DNA from: Rhodospirillaceae bacterium
GTDB lineage: Bacteria; Pseudomonadota; Alphaproteobacteria; CACIAM-22H2
Length of the DNA: 33,503 nt
Assembly (NCBI GenBank): GCA_009694125.1
Contig: SHVT01000013.1
Span: 1-33,503 of the forward strand
Reading direction: 5' to 3'
This document shows positions 8,368-20,241 of the stretch, piece after piece. A program made the position numbers and the translations under genes. How positions within the stretch are numbered: position 1 is the stretch's first letter; every line of letters starts with the position of its first letter. The notes under the pieces were generated by a model. It ran no database searches. It worked only from the letters and a program-made list of their open reading frames with translations, and was not told where the DNA came from.

Positions 8368-9009
8368 TTACTCGCGACGTTCCTTGCCGTGAATGCGCGG
8401 GTCGGCAAAACGGAAAAGGTGATCTTCGAGAGGCAGTCCATAAGTGGCGTCATACAACGCCACCTGCGTCCGATTGCCTTGCCCGTCCACCACACCCCAA
8501 CGGGCGAGCGCGAAGGGTTGCTCGCTGAATACCAGCGTCAGGCTACCCGCCCGCAGATCCTTGGTCTGGATGAGGGTGATGTAGAGGGCGTTAGGGGCAT
8601 GTTCGACATCGGTGACGGTGACTTCGCCGGACAATTCGACCTTTTCCCGCACCAGGATGCCGACCGGAGTCGAGTCGAGCGGAATATAGCTGACCGATTC
8701 CAAGGACGAATCGTAATGAATTAGGTGACCGCCGTTCGAGATCAAAAGAACCGGCGTCGGCGGATCGTATTCGACGCGGAGTTTACCGGGCCGGGACAGA
8801 TAGAAGGTCCCTTCGGCGGTCGATCCGTCCGGCCCCATCTGAAGCAGCCGCGCGCGCATCGTGCGCAGACCGCTGAGGTAGGACTCCACGCGGGATATAT
8901 CGGCGCGGTCGGTCGGCAAGATCGGAGCCGCGAACGCGCCGCCGGAATGCGCGAGCAACGGCGAAGTCCCGGCGGCCGCGATGCCCGTCACGAAAGTTCG
9001 CCTCTTCAT
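8368..9009 (-). CDS. lolA: LolA-family outer-membrane lipoprotein carrier
   Basis: A 213-residue periplasmic protein. The N-terminus MKRRTFVTGIAAAG followed by a hydrophobic stretch and AFA is a signal peptide; the RRTFV motif resembles a Tat signal more than a Sec one. The mature part has the LolA pattern: a helix RVESYLSGLRTMRARLLQ, then AEGTFYLSRPGKLRVEYDPP, LLISNGGHLIHYD and a series of beta strands. LolA ferries lipoproteins across the periplasm from LolCDE to the outer membrane. I chose ATG 9009 because the longer in-frame extension would bury the signal peptide. It is 114 bases downstream of ftsK, a neighbour pairing frequent in alphaproteobacteria. Confidence 0.87.
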   Translation of the reverse strand: MKRRTFVTGIAAAGTSPLLAHSGGAFAAPILPTDRADISRVESYLSGLRTMRARLLQMGPDGSTAEGTFYLSRPGKLRVEYDPPTPVLLISNGGHLIHYDSSLESVSYIPLDSTPVGILVREKVELSGEVTVTDVEHAPNALYITLIQTKDLRAGSLTLVFSEQPFALARWGVVDGQGNRTQVALYDATYGLPLEDHLFRFADPRIHGKERRE

Positions 9010-9123
9010 GGTCCGCTCACCTCCCCAAGACCCGTCGCCATGTCGATATGGGGCGCGCCGCGTCATTCGACAACCCATCGCCTCTGCCGCTATACGCCAA
9101 GGAGACGTGGCCTCGCCGCGCGG

Positions 9124-11511
9124 CTATTCGTTGTAGTCGCCCTTGGGCGCCAGCACTTCGCGCTTGCCGACGTGATTGGCGGTGCCAACGACACCTTCTT
9201 CTTCCATTCGCTCGATCAGGCGCGCGGCGCGATTATAGCCGATTTGGAGATGACGTTGGATGAAACTGGTCGACGCCTTGCGTTCGCGACAAACCAGAGC
9301 CACCGCCTGATCGTAGAGATCGTCGCCCGATCCGCCGCCCTGCCCATCCGGCGCGGGCGCGCCGCCGAACTCCTCGTCCTCCGCCGTCACATCGTCCATA
9401 TAGGCCAGCGTGCCCTGGCGCTTGATGAAATTCACCACGGTCTCGACTTCTTCATCGGAGACGAACGGACCGTGTATGCGGGTGATGCGACCGCCGCCCG
9501 CCATGTACAACATATCGCCTTGTCCCAGAAGCTGCTCCGCTCCCTGCTCTCCGAGGATCGTGCGACTGTCGATCTTGGAGGTGACCTGGAAGCTGATGCG
9601 CGTTGGAAAATTCGCCTTGATCGTGCCGGTGATGACGTCCACCGACGGTCGCTGCGTCGCCATGATCAAATGCAGGCCGGCAGCCCGCGCCATTTGAGCC
9701 AGACGTTGCACCGCCCACTCGATGTCCTTGCCGGCGACAAGCATTAGATCGGCCATCTCATCGACGATGACAACGATGAACGGAAACGGCGAAAGATCGA
9801 GCGGCTGTTCCTCGAAAATCGCTTCGCCGGTCTCGGGATGAAACCCCGTCTGCACCTGACGCGTCAGGGTCTCGCCTTTCCGCCGGGCTTCGGCGAGGCG
9901 CGCATTGTAACCGGCGATGTTGCGAACCCCGAGTTTGGACATCGCGCGGTACCGGTTCTCCATTTCCCGCACCGCCCATTTGAGGGCGACGACCGCCTTT
10001 TTCGGTTCGGTGACCACGGGTGTCAGCAGATGCGGGATCCCGTCATAGACCGACAGCTCCAGCATCTTCGGATCAATCATGATGAAACGGCATTCGTCCG
10101 GCGGCAGGCGATAGAGCAGCGACAGGATCATCGTATTGATCGCCACGGACTTGCCCGAGCCGGTCGTGCCGGCGATCAGGAGATGCGGCATCCGGGCGAG
10201 ATCCACGATCATTGGAATGCCGCCAATGTCCTTGCCCAGGACAAGGGTGAGTTTGGCGGCGGTTCGTTCATATTCGTCGGCGGACAGAAGGGCGCGAAGA
10301 TACACAACTTCGCGCGTGGCGTTGGGTAGCTCGATGCCGATGACATTGCGCCCCGGAATGACGGCCACGCGGACCGACACCGCGCTCATCGAACGGGCGA
10401 TGTCGTCGGCCAGGCCGATAACCCGCGAAGTTTTGGTCCCCGGCGCCGGCTCGAGTTCATAAAGCGTCACCACCGGGCCGGGACGGACCTTGACGATCTG
10501 GCCCTTGATGCCGAAATCGTCGAGCACGGTTTCCAGCAACCGGGCGTTGCGCGCGAGCGCGTCGTCATCAACGACGCTTCCCCGCGTCGTCGTCGGCGGT
10601 TTCTCCAACAACTCGAGCGGCGGCAGCCGGTAGTCGCCGCTGGGCGCGAGATCGAGCGCTGGCTGGCGCGGTGCGCTTTTCTTCGGCGGCGCCGCTTTCT
10701 TGGCGACCGCCGGCTCGCGTTCCACCAATTCCTCAGGCGGCAGGGGCGTCGGCGCCTCGTCAAGTTCCAGCGCCGCGGATTTCCCGTCCAGCCGCGGCTC
10801 CACACGCTCGCGGCGCGCCGCCTTTTCGTCGGCGCGCCGATCGGCGGGATCGCCCGGCCGCCAGTTCGCGAGACGGCGCAGCCCACGCCCGCCCATGCCG
10901 GCAATCCACGCACTGCCGCGGCCAAGAGCTCGCCATTCACCCCAGGTGAAGGCGAGCGCCACAAACAATGCCACCGCACTCAAACTTGCTGCCGCCGTGC
11001 CCACCGCCTCGGCGCCGAGCCCGAATCGGTAGGACAACCCGACGACGCCGCCCAGCAGCGTGGCACCCAATGCGCCGCCGAGATTGGCATCCAGCGGCCG
11101 CGGCCACGGGGTCGGCGCGCCAATGGCGGCCAGTGACATGGCCGCCAAAAGCAACGTCACCGGCAGCAGCGACACGCGCAGCCACCATAGCGGCAAGGCG
11201 CGATCGGCCATCAAACGCCAGCCCCAGGACAAGAGTATGACCCCGGCAAGCCCGGCCGCCGCGCCAAGGCTTTGCAGCAGCAGATCGGCGGCGATGGCGC
11301 CCGCTCGACCGAGTAGGTTTTGCGCGGCCTGGTTGGTGGCGCGATTGAGCGATGGATCCTTGGGTGAATAGGAAAGCAGCGCCACGAGAAGGGCGAGCCC
11401 CAACGCGAATACGGCGAATCCGGCGATTTCAATCAGGCGCCGTCTGACGAACAGACCGGCGCCCGCGGGAAGCATCGGAACTTTGCCAACGAGGGAACGC
11501 GATTCGGACAT
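9124..11511 (-). CDS. ftsK: DNA translocase FtsK
   Basis: A 795-residue divisome motor. The N-terminal quarter has four or more membrane segments (about 27-190). A Pro/Ala/charged linker (about 205-310) follows, then the alpha/beta RecA-like motor with a Walker A GTTGSGKS near residue 449 and a Walker B-like [13 protein letters not shown]. The C-terminal winged-helix gamma domain ([22 protein letters not shown]) is complete; it reads KOPS-type sites and activates XerCD at dif. The start has AGGAGGGG overlapping the stop of the upstream aminotransferase, only 12 bases away, so the two genes are in one operon with lolA. Confidence 0.96.
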   Translation of the reverse strand: MSESRSLVGKVPMLPAGAGLFVRRRLIEIAGFAVFALGLALLVALLSYSPKDPSLNRATNQAAQNLLGRAGAIAADLLLQSLGAAAGLAGVILLSWGWRLMADRALPLWWLRVSLLPVTLLLAAMSLAAIGAPTPWPRPLDANLGGALGATLLGGVVGLSYRFGLGAEAVGTAAASLSAVALFVALAFTWGEWRALGRGSAWIAGMGGRGLRRLANWRPGDPADRRADEKAARRERVEPRLDGKSAALELDEAPTPLPPEELVEREPAVAKKAAPPKKSAPRQPALDLAPSGDYRLPPLELLEKPPTTTRGSVVDDDALARNARLLETVLDDFGIKGQIVKVRPGPVVTLYELEPAPGTKTSRVIGLADDIARSMSAVSVRVAVIPGRNVIGIELPNATREVVYLRALLSADEYERTAAKLTLVLGKDIGGIPMIVDLARMPHLLIAGTTGSGKSVAINTMILSLLYRLPPDECRFIMIDPKMLELSVYDGIPHLLTPVVTEPKKAVVALKWAVREMENRYRAMSKLGVRNIAGYNARLAEARRKGETLTRQVQTGFHPETGEAIFEEQPLDLSPFPFIVVIVDEMADLMLVAGKDIEWAVQRLAQMARAAGLHLIMATQRPSVDVITGTIKANFPTRISFQVTSKIDSRTILGEQGAEQLLGQGDMLYMAGGGRITRIHGPFVSDEEVETVVNFIKRQGTLAYMDDVTAEDEEFGGAPAPDGQGGGSGDDLYDQAVALVCRERKASTSFIQRHLQIGYNRAARLIERMEEEGVVGTANHVGKREVLAPKGDYNE

Positions 11512-11523
11512 GGCGAGCCCCTC

Positions 11524-12720
11524 CTAGCCGAGAATTTCGTCGACGCGGCGCAACGCCCGCGACGTCGTTTCGAGATCGTGAACCAGCGCCACGCGGATGT
11601 AGGGCTGCCCAGGATTGCGTCCGGCCGCGTCAGGCCGCGCAAGGTAAGCGCCGGGCAGAGTCCTGATCGCCGCCTGTTCCCACAATAGCCGCGCCGCCCT
11701 TTCTCCATCGCCGGCATCGAGCCACAGGAAAAATCCGCCATCGGGCCGATAAAAGCCGAGCCGGCCGCCAAACACACGCTCCGCCACATCGAACTTCGCG
11801 CGGTATGACGCCCGCATTGCCTCGACGTGAGCCTCGTCTCCCCACAATGCCGCGGAGGCGAACTGAACCGGCAGGGGCATGGTGGCCGCGCTGTACGGAA
11901 TGACCTTCGCGAAGGCGGCCATGATCCGGCGGTCGCCGGCGATAAAACCCGACCGCAGACCCGGCGCGCTCGACCGCTTGGAGAGGGTATGAAAAACCAC
12001 CACGCTGTCGCATCCCTCGCCGAGAGCGGCGCAGGCTTCCAGCGCGCCGGGAGGGAGGACGCCGTCGCTGTAGATTTCGGCGTAACATTCATCCACCGCC
12101 AGCACGAAGCCGCAGCGGCGCGCGAGTGTGATCGCCTGTTTTAGGTAATCCAGGTTCGCGACCGCGCCTTGTGGGTTGGACGGCGAACACAGATACATGA
12201 GCGCGGTTCGTTGAAGCACCGACGCGGGAATCGCATCAAGGTTCGGCAAGAATCCGGTTTGGCGCGTCGCCGGCAGGAAAACCGGCTCCGCTCCAGCCAT
12301 CACGGCGGCGCCGAAATAAACCTGATAGAAGGGATTGGGCATGAGCACCGCCGGCGGATTACCGCGACCGCATTCGGCGGCGGCGAGCTCGGCGATCATG
12401 AACAACGCCTCCCGCGTGCCCGCGCAGGGCAGCACCTGATGGTCGGGATCGATGAATCCTGGCGGCAGCCGATAACGCCGCGTGAGCCAATCGGCGCAGG
12501 CACCGCGGAATTCGGGCAGCCCCAACATGGGTGGATAACGCCCCCACCCCGCCGCATGGCGAGCCAAGACCTCGTGCAGCAAAGGCGGCGGATCATGTTG
12601 GGGGTCGCCCACCGACATCGCAATCGGCACGGTATTGGCGCGCGGCGTCACGCCCTCAAGAAGCTGGGCGAGCCGGCGGAAGGGGTATTCCGTAAGCTGA
12701 TCGAGGCGCTGGTTCAGCAT
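11524..12720 (-). CDS. Class I/II PLP aminotransferase, DapC-like
   Basis: A 398-residue fold-type I aminotransferase. YPPMLGLPEFRGACADWL (about 62-79), SPSNPQGAV (about 179-187), VDECYAEIYSDG (Asp210) and LSKRSSAPGLRSGF carry the PLP site; Lys248 is the expected Schiff-base residue and Asp210 pairs with the pyridine nitrogen. The closest familiar group is succinyldiaminopimelate or aspartate-type aminotransferases, so a role in lysine and peptidoglycan precursor synthesis is plausible, but substrate cannot be fixed from motifs. It is immediately upstream of ftsK. The start is close behind an AGGCGG. Confidence 0.85.
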   Translation of the reverse strand: MLNQRLDQLTEYPFRRLAQLLEGVTPRANTVPIAMSVGDPQHDPPPLLHEVLARHAAGWGRYPPMLGLPEFRGACADWLTRRYRLPPGFIDPDHQVLPCAGTREALFMIAELAAAECGRGNPPAVLMPNPFYQVYFGAAVMAGAEPVFLPATRQTGFLPNLDAIPASVLQRTALMYLCSPSNPQGAVANLDYLKQAITLARRCGFVLAVDECYAEIYSDGVLPPGALEACAALGEGCDSVVVFHTLSKRSSAPGLRSGFIAGDRRIMAAFAKVIPYSAATMPLPVQFASAALWGDEAHVEAMRASYRAKFDVAERVFGGRLGFYRPDGGFFLWLDAGDGERAARLLWEQAAIRTLPGAYLARPDAAGRNPGQPYIRVALVHDLETTSRALRRVDEILG

Positions 12721-12844
12721 CCGCCTGGCGGTTGCCGCAAATCTCTACCGGGTACAAAAGGTAAACGATGATAGCGGCACGGTCGCGCGGATACAAGCGC
12801 TGCACGCAGCCCCTAGATTAGTCTGTCGCTTCACCCTACTAGAT

Positions 12845-12875
12845 CGAGGGCGGGCCCTTTCCGGGACCACCCTCG
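12845..12875 (-). terminator. Hairpin downstream of amt
   Basis: A 13-position stem (12845-12857 with 12863-12875) with one G-T wobble and one mismatch encloses a short loop, 6 bases after the amt stop codon on the minus strand. No T-tract follows, so it may act with Rho or protect the mRNA end. Confidence 0.45.
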
Positions 12876-12881
12876 TGTCTA

Positions 12882-14114
12882 TCATCCGCGGATGTCCTCT
12901 TCGGGATAGGCGCCGATCTTGTGGATTGATAAATCGGCCCCGACCGTCTCCTCCTCCGGCGTCAACCGGATGCCCACGGTGCTTCGCAACACCGAATAAA
13001 GCAGGAGGCCCGCAGCCAAGGCATAAAGCGACCCGCCGATTGTACCCACGATTTGCGAGATCAGTCCAACTCCACCAAGTCCACCGAGCGCGGGTTGGCC
13101 GAAGATACCGCAGGCGATGCCGCCCCAAAGCCCGCACATACCGTGCAGCGGCCACACGCCGAGCACATCGTCCACGCACCATTTCGCCTGGCAACGGTTG
13201 AACCCCCAGACGAATAAGCCACCCGCGACACCGCCGGTGATCAGCGCGCCAATAGGGTGCATCACGTCGGAGCCGGCGCAAACCGCAACCAAGCCGGCGA
13301 GCGGCCCATTGTGAACAAAGCCCGGATCGTTGCGCCCGACGAAAACGCTCACCAACACGCCGCCGATCATCGCCATGAGTGAATTGATGGCAACCAAGCC
13401 GCTGATCCCTTCGACGCTTTGTGAACTCATGACATTAAAACCGAACCAGCCGACCGACAGAATCCAGGCGCCGAGGGCAAGCAGAGGTATATTGGAGGGT
13501 GGGATCGCGGTCGCCGGCCCGCGGGCGCTGAAACGGCGGTGGCGGGCGCCCAGCATCAGCACCGCGCCAAGCGCGATCCAGCCACCCATGGCGTGGACGA
13601 CGACCGACCCCGCGAAATCATGAAACTTTGCCCCGAAGGCCGCTTCCATCCAGTCCTGAAAACCGAATCGTGTGCCCCAAATCGCACCTTCGAAGATCGG
13701 GTAGACGAGTGCGACCAGAACGAAGCTCGCCGCCGCCTGAGGCCAAAATTTCGCGCGTTCGGCGATGCCGCCGGAAATGATGGCCGGAACCGCCGCGGCA
13801 AAGGTCAAAAGGAAGAAGAATTTTACAAGGTCGTAGCCCGACGCCCCATACAGCGCACCGGCGTCCGTCGCGGAGCCCGCGAGAATTGGCGCCGAGACGA
13901 AGAAATCGACGCCATAAGCCACTGCATATCCGATGAAAAAATAGGCAATGGTCGAAACCGAAAAATCGACCAGGATCTTGACCAGAGCGTTGACTTGATT
14001 TTTGCGACGGACGGTACCGGCCTCGAGGAAAGCAAAGCCCGAGTGCATGGCCAGCACCATGATGGCGCCCATGAGCAGAAAGAATACGTCCGCCCCGGTC
14101 CTTGTAGTCTGCAT
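12882..14114 (-). CDS. amt: Ammonium transporter, second Amt paralogue
   Basis: A 410-residue polytopic inner-membrane Amt/Mep/Rh channel with about 11 helices. Both pore histidines are visible: SVVVHAMGGW in the middle and WPLHGMCGLWGG later. The N-terminus FFLLMGAIMVLAMHSGFAFLEAGTVRRKNQVNAL is typical of the family. There is no cleavable signal peptide, unlike the neighbouring amtB. I prefer ATG 14114, which follows a run of G, to the longer start at 14132. It lies downstream of amtB beyond a hairpin and a 310-base gap with a possible TATAAC -10 box (14199-14194), so it may be expressed separately. A duplicated Amt next to glnK-amtB may differ in affinity or act as a sensor. Confidence 0.92.
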   Translation of the reverse strand: MQTTRTGADVFFLLMGAIMVLAMHSGFAFLEAGTVRRKNQVNALVKILVDFSVSTIAYFFIGYAVAYGVDFFVSAPILAGSATDAGALYGASGYDLVKFFFLLTFAAAVPAIISGGIAERAKFWPQAAASFVLVALVYPIFEGAIWGTRFGFQDWMEAAFGAKFHDFAGSVVVHAMGGWIALGAVLMLGARHRRFSARGPATAIPPSNIPLLALGAWILSVGWFGFNVMSSQSVEGISGLVAINSLMAMIGGVLVSVFVGRNDPGFVHNGPLAGLVAVCAGSDVMHPIGALITGGVAGGLFVWGFNRCQAKWCVDDVLGVWPLHGMCGLWGGIACGIFGQPALGGLGGVGLISQIVGTIGGSLYALAAGLLLYSVLRSTVGIRLTPEEETVGADLSIHKIGAYPEEDIRG

Positions 14115-14424
14115 GGCGCCCCCCTGTTGCATCTTTTCGCGGCGATCGCCGAGAGCCTTGTCCCGGGGATCTGGGGGATTATTAGCCTCAAAAGTTATAC
14201 CAATACAGAGTCTTAGAGCGCCAAATGGGCCAAATCCTTTGAAATCCGCACAAATGCCCTATTTCTTGGCAGTTGGTCGCGCCGACGGCGCAGCTGCGCG
14301 CCGACCCAAGATGCCAAAATATTCGGCAATACCGGGAAATATTGTACTTTTTTTAGGCAGCTCGATTGGAAATGGCCGGCAACCCGAAGGTCACCGGCCA
14401 TTCGTCCAGTCTCAAGAGCGGCGG
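14115..14424. other. Intergenic region between amtB and amt
   Basis: This is AT-richer than its surroundings. It holds the amtB terminator hairpin (14371-14402), a perfect palindrome GCGCAGCTGCGC near 14288-14299 and, on the minus strand, a TATAAC that could be an amt -10 box. No coding sequence or clear sigma54 element was seen. Confidence 0.5.
14371..14402 (-). terminator. Hairpin terminator downstream of amtB
   Basis: A 9-bp perfect stem (14371-14379 with 14394-14402), extendable with internal AACC/GGT pairing, lies 22 bases after the amtB stop. On the minus strand it is followed by TTCCAATC, a weak T-tract. Confidence 0.5.
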
Positions 14425-15726
14425 CTAACGGACCGCTTCGCCATGCAGGGTCATGTCGAGACCCTCGCGTTCGTCGTCGTCGCTGACACGTAGCCCGATT
14501 AACACGTCGATGACCTTTAGGATGATCGCCGAGACGACGGCGCAATAGACGACCGTAACCCCGATCCCATAGAGCTGGGTCACGACCTGGCCGGCGTTTC
14601 CTTCAAGCAGTCCCGGAGATGTCCCCACCGATTCCGCGGCGAAGACGCCGGTCAGGATGGCCCCGACGGTGCCGCCGACCGCGTGTACGCCGAAGGCATC
14701 GAGCGAGTCATCATAACCAATGGCGTGTTTGAGGCTGGTCGACGCCAAGAAGCAAACAACCCCCGCGGCGACGCCGATGATCAGCGCCCCGCCCGGCAGC
14801 ACGAAACCGGAGGCGGGGGTGACTGCCACCAAACCGGCGACGGCGCCGGAAACAATGCCGAGAACACTCGGTTTGCCCTTGGCAAGCCACTCCGCGAACA
14901 TCCAGGACAGGGCGGCGCCGGCCGTCGCGATTTGAGTCACCGCCATCGCCATGCCGGCACGGCCGTCCGCCGCAAGCGCCGATCCAGCATTAAACCCGAA
15001 CCAACCGACCCACAGCAGCGAGGCGCCGATCACGGTGAGGGTCAGGTTATGCGGCGCGAAATTCTCAGTGCCAAAGCCACGCCGCTTGCCGATGATCAGA
15101 GCCGCCATCAATCCGGCGACGCCGGCGTTGATGTGGACGACCGTGCCGCCGGCATAGTCGAGGACACCCGCGCCGCCGAGGAAACCGCCGCCCCAGACCC
15201 AATGGGCAACCGGCACGTAAACCAGAAGCGACCATGCGCCCATGAACCACAACATCGCCGAAAATTTCATGCGATCGGCGAAGGCCCCGGCGATGAGGGC
15301 GGGCGTAATGATGGCAAAGGTCATCTGGAAGGTCATGTAGACGGTTTCCGGAATGGTCTTGGCCAAGGGATTGATCGACCCGACTTCCATACCCGACAAC
15401 AACACGCGCGATAGACCGCCGAGATAGGCACCGCCTCCGGTGAAGGCCAGGCTGTATCCCACTACCATCCACAAGACGGTGACGAGGCAGCACACGGCGA
15501 ATGACTGCATCATCGTCGCCAGAACATTCTTCTTGCGCACCATGCCAGCGTAGAAGAGCGCCACCCCAGGCACGGTCATCAGAAGAACCAAGGCGGTCGA
15601 AGTCAACATCCAGGCCGTGTCGCCACTATTTATCGGCGATGCCTCCTGGGCGATGGCGGTCGACGTGAACATCGCAACAGCGGCGGCCACCATCGCCGCG
15701 AAAGACATTTGAATTGGTTTTTTCAT
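14425..15726 (-). CDS. amtB: Ammonium transporter AmtB
   Basis: A 433-residue Amt channel. It opens with a cleavable signal peptide (MKKPIQMSFAAMVAAAVAMF, cut near AIAQ), then GDTAWMLTSTALVLLMTVPGVALFYAGMVRKKN. The twin pore histidines lie in TVVHINAGVAGL and GVHAVGGTVGAI. AmtB conducts ammonium at low concentration and is blocked by deuridylylated GlnK, which is encoded just upstream. The ATG at 15726 is preferred because a GGAG sits close before it. A sigma54-like element lies about 98 bases upstream (15824-15838), pointing to NtrC control; no NtrC site was recognised. Confidence 0.95.
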   Translation of the reverse strand: MKKPIQMSFAAMVAAAVAMFTSTAIAQEASPINSGDTAWMLTSTALVLLMTVPGVALFYAGMVRKKNVLATMMQSFAVCCLVTVLWMVVGYSLAFTGGGAYLGGLSRVLLSGMEVGSINPLAKTIPETVYMTFQMTFAIITPALIAGAFADRMKFSAMLWFMGAWSLLVYVPVAHWVWGGGFLGGAGVLDYAGGTVVHINAGVAGLMAALIIGKRRGFGTENFAPHNLTLTVIGASLLWVGWFGFNAGSALAADGRAGMAMAVTQIATAGAALSWMFAEWLAKGKPSVLGIVSGAVAGLVAVTPASGFVLPGGALIIGVAAGVVCFLASTSLKHAIGYDDSLDAFGVHAVGGTVGAILTGVFAAESVGTSPGLLEGNAGQVVTQLYGIGVTVVYCAVVSAIILKVIDVLIGLRVSDDDEREGLDMTLHGEAVR

Positions 15727-16081
15727 CGTAAACTCCATCTCCGACGGCCCTCTGGCCAGAAGCCGGCTCGCGCGACCGTTCTGAAATCGGGGGCCAACGC
15801 AATCACGGTCTTTACGCTGTTCATCAAGAAGCGTGCCATGGAGGATTGGCGCCCTCGGCCCTGCGAATCCCCGAAAATCCGCAGCCCGGGAATCGCCTTG
15901 CCCAATAGCCGCCCCGCAATTGCACAGAAAATAGGCTGATTGGCCCTGGGTGATTTGTTTTTGAGCATAAGGCCGTGCGAACGAATCGGGAAGGACAAAT
16001 CATGAACACCCAGGACCACCGAGGAGACGCCTCGGATTCTCAGGGGTGCCCGTTCGTCAGCGGTCCAAATGTCTTCAGGGA
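15727..16081. other. Intergenic region between glnK and amtB
   Basis: This 355-base gap holds the amtB sigma54-like element (15824-15838) and a 6-bp hairpin (16019-16024/16030-16035) shortly after the glnK stop, without a T-tract. On the plus strand a 27-codon reading frame (16002-16085) has an AAGGA 6 bases before its ATG; its coding status is doubtful. Nothing else was recognised. Confidence 0.5.
15824..15838 (-). promoter_or_regulatory. Sigma54-like -24/-12 element before amtB
   Basis: On the minus strand it reads TGGCACGCTTCTTGA, against the sigma54 consensus TGGCACG-N4-TTGC. All but the last position match; the -12 GC is GA. The predicted start leaves about 85 bases of leader to the amtB ATG. 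Confidence 0.55.
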
Positions 16082-17879
<1,798 letters not shown>

Positions 17880-17883
<4 letters not shown>

Positions 17884-18275
17884 GCGCGGCGAGAATTCGC
17901 GCCGGGATCTCGGCTCAAGCCGCGCGTGGCCAAGGCATCGAGATAGGCTTGCCAGATTTCGGCGTGGCGCGTTCCCAAACGATAAAGGGTCTCCCAGGAA
18001 AATATCCCGGTATCGTGCAGGTCGTCGAATTGAATGCGGATGGCGTAATTCCCGACCGGCTCGAGGGCGACAATCCCAACATGACGGCGGCCGGCGACGA
18101 TGGTTTTGTCGCCGGGCCCGTGTCCCTGGACTTCGGCCGAGGGGCTTTCCACGCGCAGATATTCCGCGGTGAGAACGAAGCGGCTGCCGTCGTCGAAATC
18201 GACCTCGAGAACCCGTTCCGCCTTTTTCAGGCGGATTTCGGTGGGGAAATGCAGCGAGCCGTACTGACCGCTCAC
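17880..18275 (-). CDS. DUF971 (GBBH-like N-terminal domain) protein
   Basis: A 131-residue cytosolic protein, mostly one DUF971 domain: [43 protein letters not shown], later [34 protein letters not shown]. The same domain forms the N-terminus of gamma-butyrobetaine hydroxylase and stands alone in many bacteria, often near Mrp/ApbC iron-sulfur carriers. Its exact job is not settled. Its ATG overlaps the stop of the Trm112-like gene by 4 bases (translational coupling). It is the last gene of the cnoX operon. Confidence 0.87.
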
Positions 18276-18553
18276 GGTTGGCGGTCGCCGGGCGCGCCAA
18301 TCACCTTCGGCTGGTCGAGCGACCGCGCCTCATCAACGAGCATGATCGGAATTCCGTCGCGGATGGGGTAGGCAAGGCCGGCTTGCTGGCTAATCAGCTC
18401 CTGGGCCTCGCGGTCATAACGCAGCGGTCCCTTGGTCAAGGGACAGACCAGGATTTCGAGCAGCTTTGGATCGATACCGCGCCCGGAGTCCTTGGCGCGC
18501 CCCTCGCCCGACTTGCCCGCGGCGTCGGGGTCAGTGCCGGGCGCCATCGCCAC
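18272..18553 (-). CDS. Trm112-family (UPF0434) protein
   Basis: A 93-residue protein. After a 25-residue charged, probably disordered N-terminus comes the Trm112 domain: [49 protein letters not shown]. The family activates or stabilises methyltransferases; bacterial members are poorly studied. Only one Cys of the usual zinc-binding set is visible, so zinc binding is unlikely. It overlaps the LON-domain gene upstream by 23 bases and the DUF971 gene downstream by 4. Confidence 0.87.
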   Translation of the reverse strand: MAMAPGTDPDAAGKSGEGRAKDSGRGIDPKLLEILVCPLTKGPLRYDREAQELISQQAGLAYPIRDGIPIMLVDEARSLDQPKVIGAPGDRQP

Positions 18554-19190
18554 TGTGCTCTAGAATCGCCATTTCGAGCAGAGCCGTCAGCAGTTTGGCG
18601 CGCTCGCTCAGGCTGACCGATTCAAGCAAGGCCTGCTTTTCGCCTGGCCCGAACGGACAAATCATCGACAACGTCGTCACCAGCCTTTCGTCCGGCGTCG
18701 TCTTCACCGTCTCCCACTCGACGGCAATGCTGTGGCTCTTGAAATAGGGCAGCAAGGCCGCGAGCAGTCGATCGCGTTCGATCGGGGTTTCCTCCGCATC
18801 GAGATCGCGGCGAAAGCGGTCATAACCGACCGTCACCCGTCGGAAGCCATCGACCAAGGGCAATTCCCCGGTCACGTCGAATCGGCAGATTCCCATCAAG
18901 GACAGGAGATACCGTCCGTCATCGGTCTCGCTGAACGAGGTGATGCGGCCGGCGCAGCCGGTGGGATAGAGCCGCGGCAACCGACCGATCTCTTCCTTTT
19001 CGGTCGGCTGGATAATGCCGATCATGCGATCTTTTGAGGCGAGGCTGGCTCGCGTCATCGCGAGATAACGCGGCTCGAAGATATTAAGCGGGAGTTTGCC
19101 GCGCGGGAGCAGCAGTACGCTCGGCAGCGGAAACACCGGAATAGACGGCGGTAGATCGTCGAAATGCGGATCGAAGGGGCCGCGGCTCAT
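18531..19190 (-). CDS. LON-peptidase substrate-binding-domain protein
   Basis: A 219-residue protein with only the N-terminal LON domain (PUA-like fold): [29 protein letters not shown], then [23 protein letters not shown] and [16 protein letters not shown]. It has no AAA or protease domain, so it is not a protease itself; stand-alone LON-N proteins are common in alphaproteobacteria and of unsettled function. The ATG at 19190 has a GAGGAAG directly upstream; a longer in-frame start at 19226 lacks one. It follows cnoX in the same direction, suggesting a protein-quality role. Confidence 0.85.
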   Translation of the reverse strand: MSRGPFDPHFDDLPPSIPVFPLPSVLLLPRGKLPLNIFEPRYLAMTRASLASKDRMIGIIQPTEKEEIGRLPRLYPTGCAGRITSFSETDDGRYLLSLMGICRFDVTGELPLVDGFRRVTVGYDRFRRDLDAEETPIERDRLLAALLPYFKSHSIAVEWETVKTTPDERLVTTLSMICPFGPGEKQALLESVSLSERAKLLTALLEMAILEHSGDGARH

Positions 19191-19326
19191 GGTCTTCCTC
19201 GTACTCGCTCGCACAGTTCGGCGCAACCGGCGCGGACATGGCCAGCGTTTAGACGCTCCGAGCGTCGTGCCGATTTGGCGGCGCCCGAGGCGCCCAGAGC
19301 GGCTTGCGAACGCGCAAAACTCGGCA

Positions 19327-20241
19327 CTAGGAGAACATCATGGACGACAAGCGCCGGCGGCCCTCGACGGTCAGTTTGTGGGTGGGGCCGAGCGCCTCAA
19401 AGAACTTCAAAAGCTGCTTCCGGGCGGCGTCATCGTTCCATTTGCGATCGCGACGATAGGATTCGAGCAATTGCTCGATGGCCGCCTCCTGCCCGCCGCC
19501 GCCGAAAAGAACGATGGCGAGTTCGAGGCGGGCCTGATGGTCGCCGGGATTGACTTTGATCATCTCCTCTAGCCTGCCCTGCTCACCGCTGGCCTTCTGC
19601 GCCTGTTCGGCAAGCTCGACGGCGGTGCGGGCGGCGGCGACCTCGGGATCGGCGGCCTTGTCGCCGGGGACCGACGCAATCAAGTCCTTGGCCTTGGCCA
19701 CGTCGCCGGCCAGCAAATAACAGCGCGCCAAGCCAGCGATGGCGGGGACATTGTTGGCTTCGCGCGCGAGCACCTGGGCATAGAGCGCGCTGGCGGTCCC
19801 CGAATCCCCGCCGGCGAGCGCCGCCTTTGCCTGCTCCAGCGCTTGCTCCACCGGCGACGGGACACCCGCGCCCCCGGTCAGGCGGGCAATGAACGCCTTG
19901 ATCTGACTCTCGGGCAAGGCGCCGACGAAGCCATCGACCGGCTGTCCGCCCTTGAAGGCGTAGACGGCGGGAATGGATTGGATGCGAAGTTGAGCGGCGA
20001 TTTCCTGGTTGTCGTCGATATTGACCTTGACCATGCGTACCGCGCCCTTTGCCTCCCGCACGACTTTTTCCAGGAGGGGGCCAAGCTGCTTGCAGGGCCC
20101 GCACCAGGGCGCCCAGAAATCGACGACCACCGGCACCTGACGCGACGCCTGGATGACGTCGGTCATGAATGATTCGGTGTCGCCGTCCTTGATCAGGTCG
20201 GCAACCGGCTGCCGGGCGCCGTCGTCGATGATTTGTTCCAT
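19327..20241 (-). CDS. cnoX: CnoX-type thioredoxin-TPR protein (YbbN family)
   Basis: A 304-residue cytosolic protein. The N-terminal thioredoxin fold (about 20-125) has VVVDFWAPWCGPCKQ with the redox pair Cys47/Cys50 and a cis-Pro in SIPAVYAF. The C-terminal half is a TPR array (about 130-295: EQALEQAKAALAGGD, LARCYLLAGDVAKA, NPGDHQARLELAIVLFGGG). This is the chaperedoxin CnoX layout. The E. coli protein lacks the WCGPC site, whereas alphaproteobacterial ones such as in Caulobacter keep it and reduce substrates. It holds clients during oxidative (bleach) stress and hands them to GroEL. It leads a four-gene operon. Confidence 0.92.
   Translation of the reverse strand: MEQIIDDGARQPVADLIKDGDTESFMTDVIQASRQVPVVVDFWAPWCGPCKQLGPLLEKVVREAKGAVRMVKVNIDDNQEIAAQLRIQSIPAVYAFKGGQPVDGFVGALPESQIKAFIARLTGGAGVPSPVEQALEQAKAALAGGDSGTASALYAQVLAREANNVPAIAGLARCYLLAGDVAKAKDLIASVPGDKAADPEVAAARTAVELAEQAQKASGEQGRLEEMIKVNPGDHQARLELAIVLFGGGGQEAAIEQLLESYRRDRKWNDDAARKQLLKFFEALGPTHKLTVEGRRRLSSMMFS

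Noticed and set aside
8725-9747. Plus-strand frame of 340 codons opposite lolA and ftsK
   Set aside because: Overlaps two clear genes in antisense; no ribosome binding site or family features.
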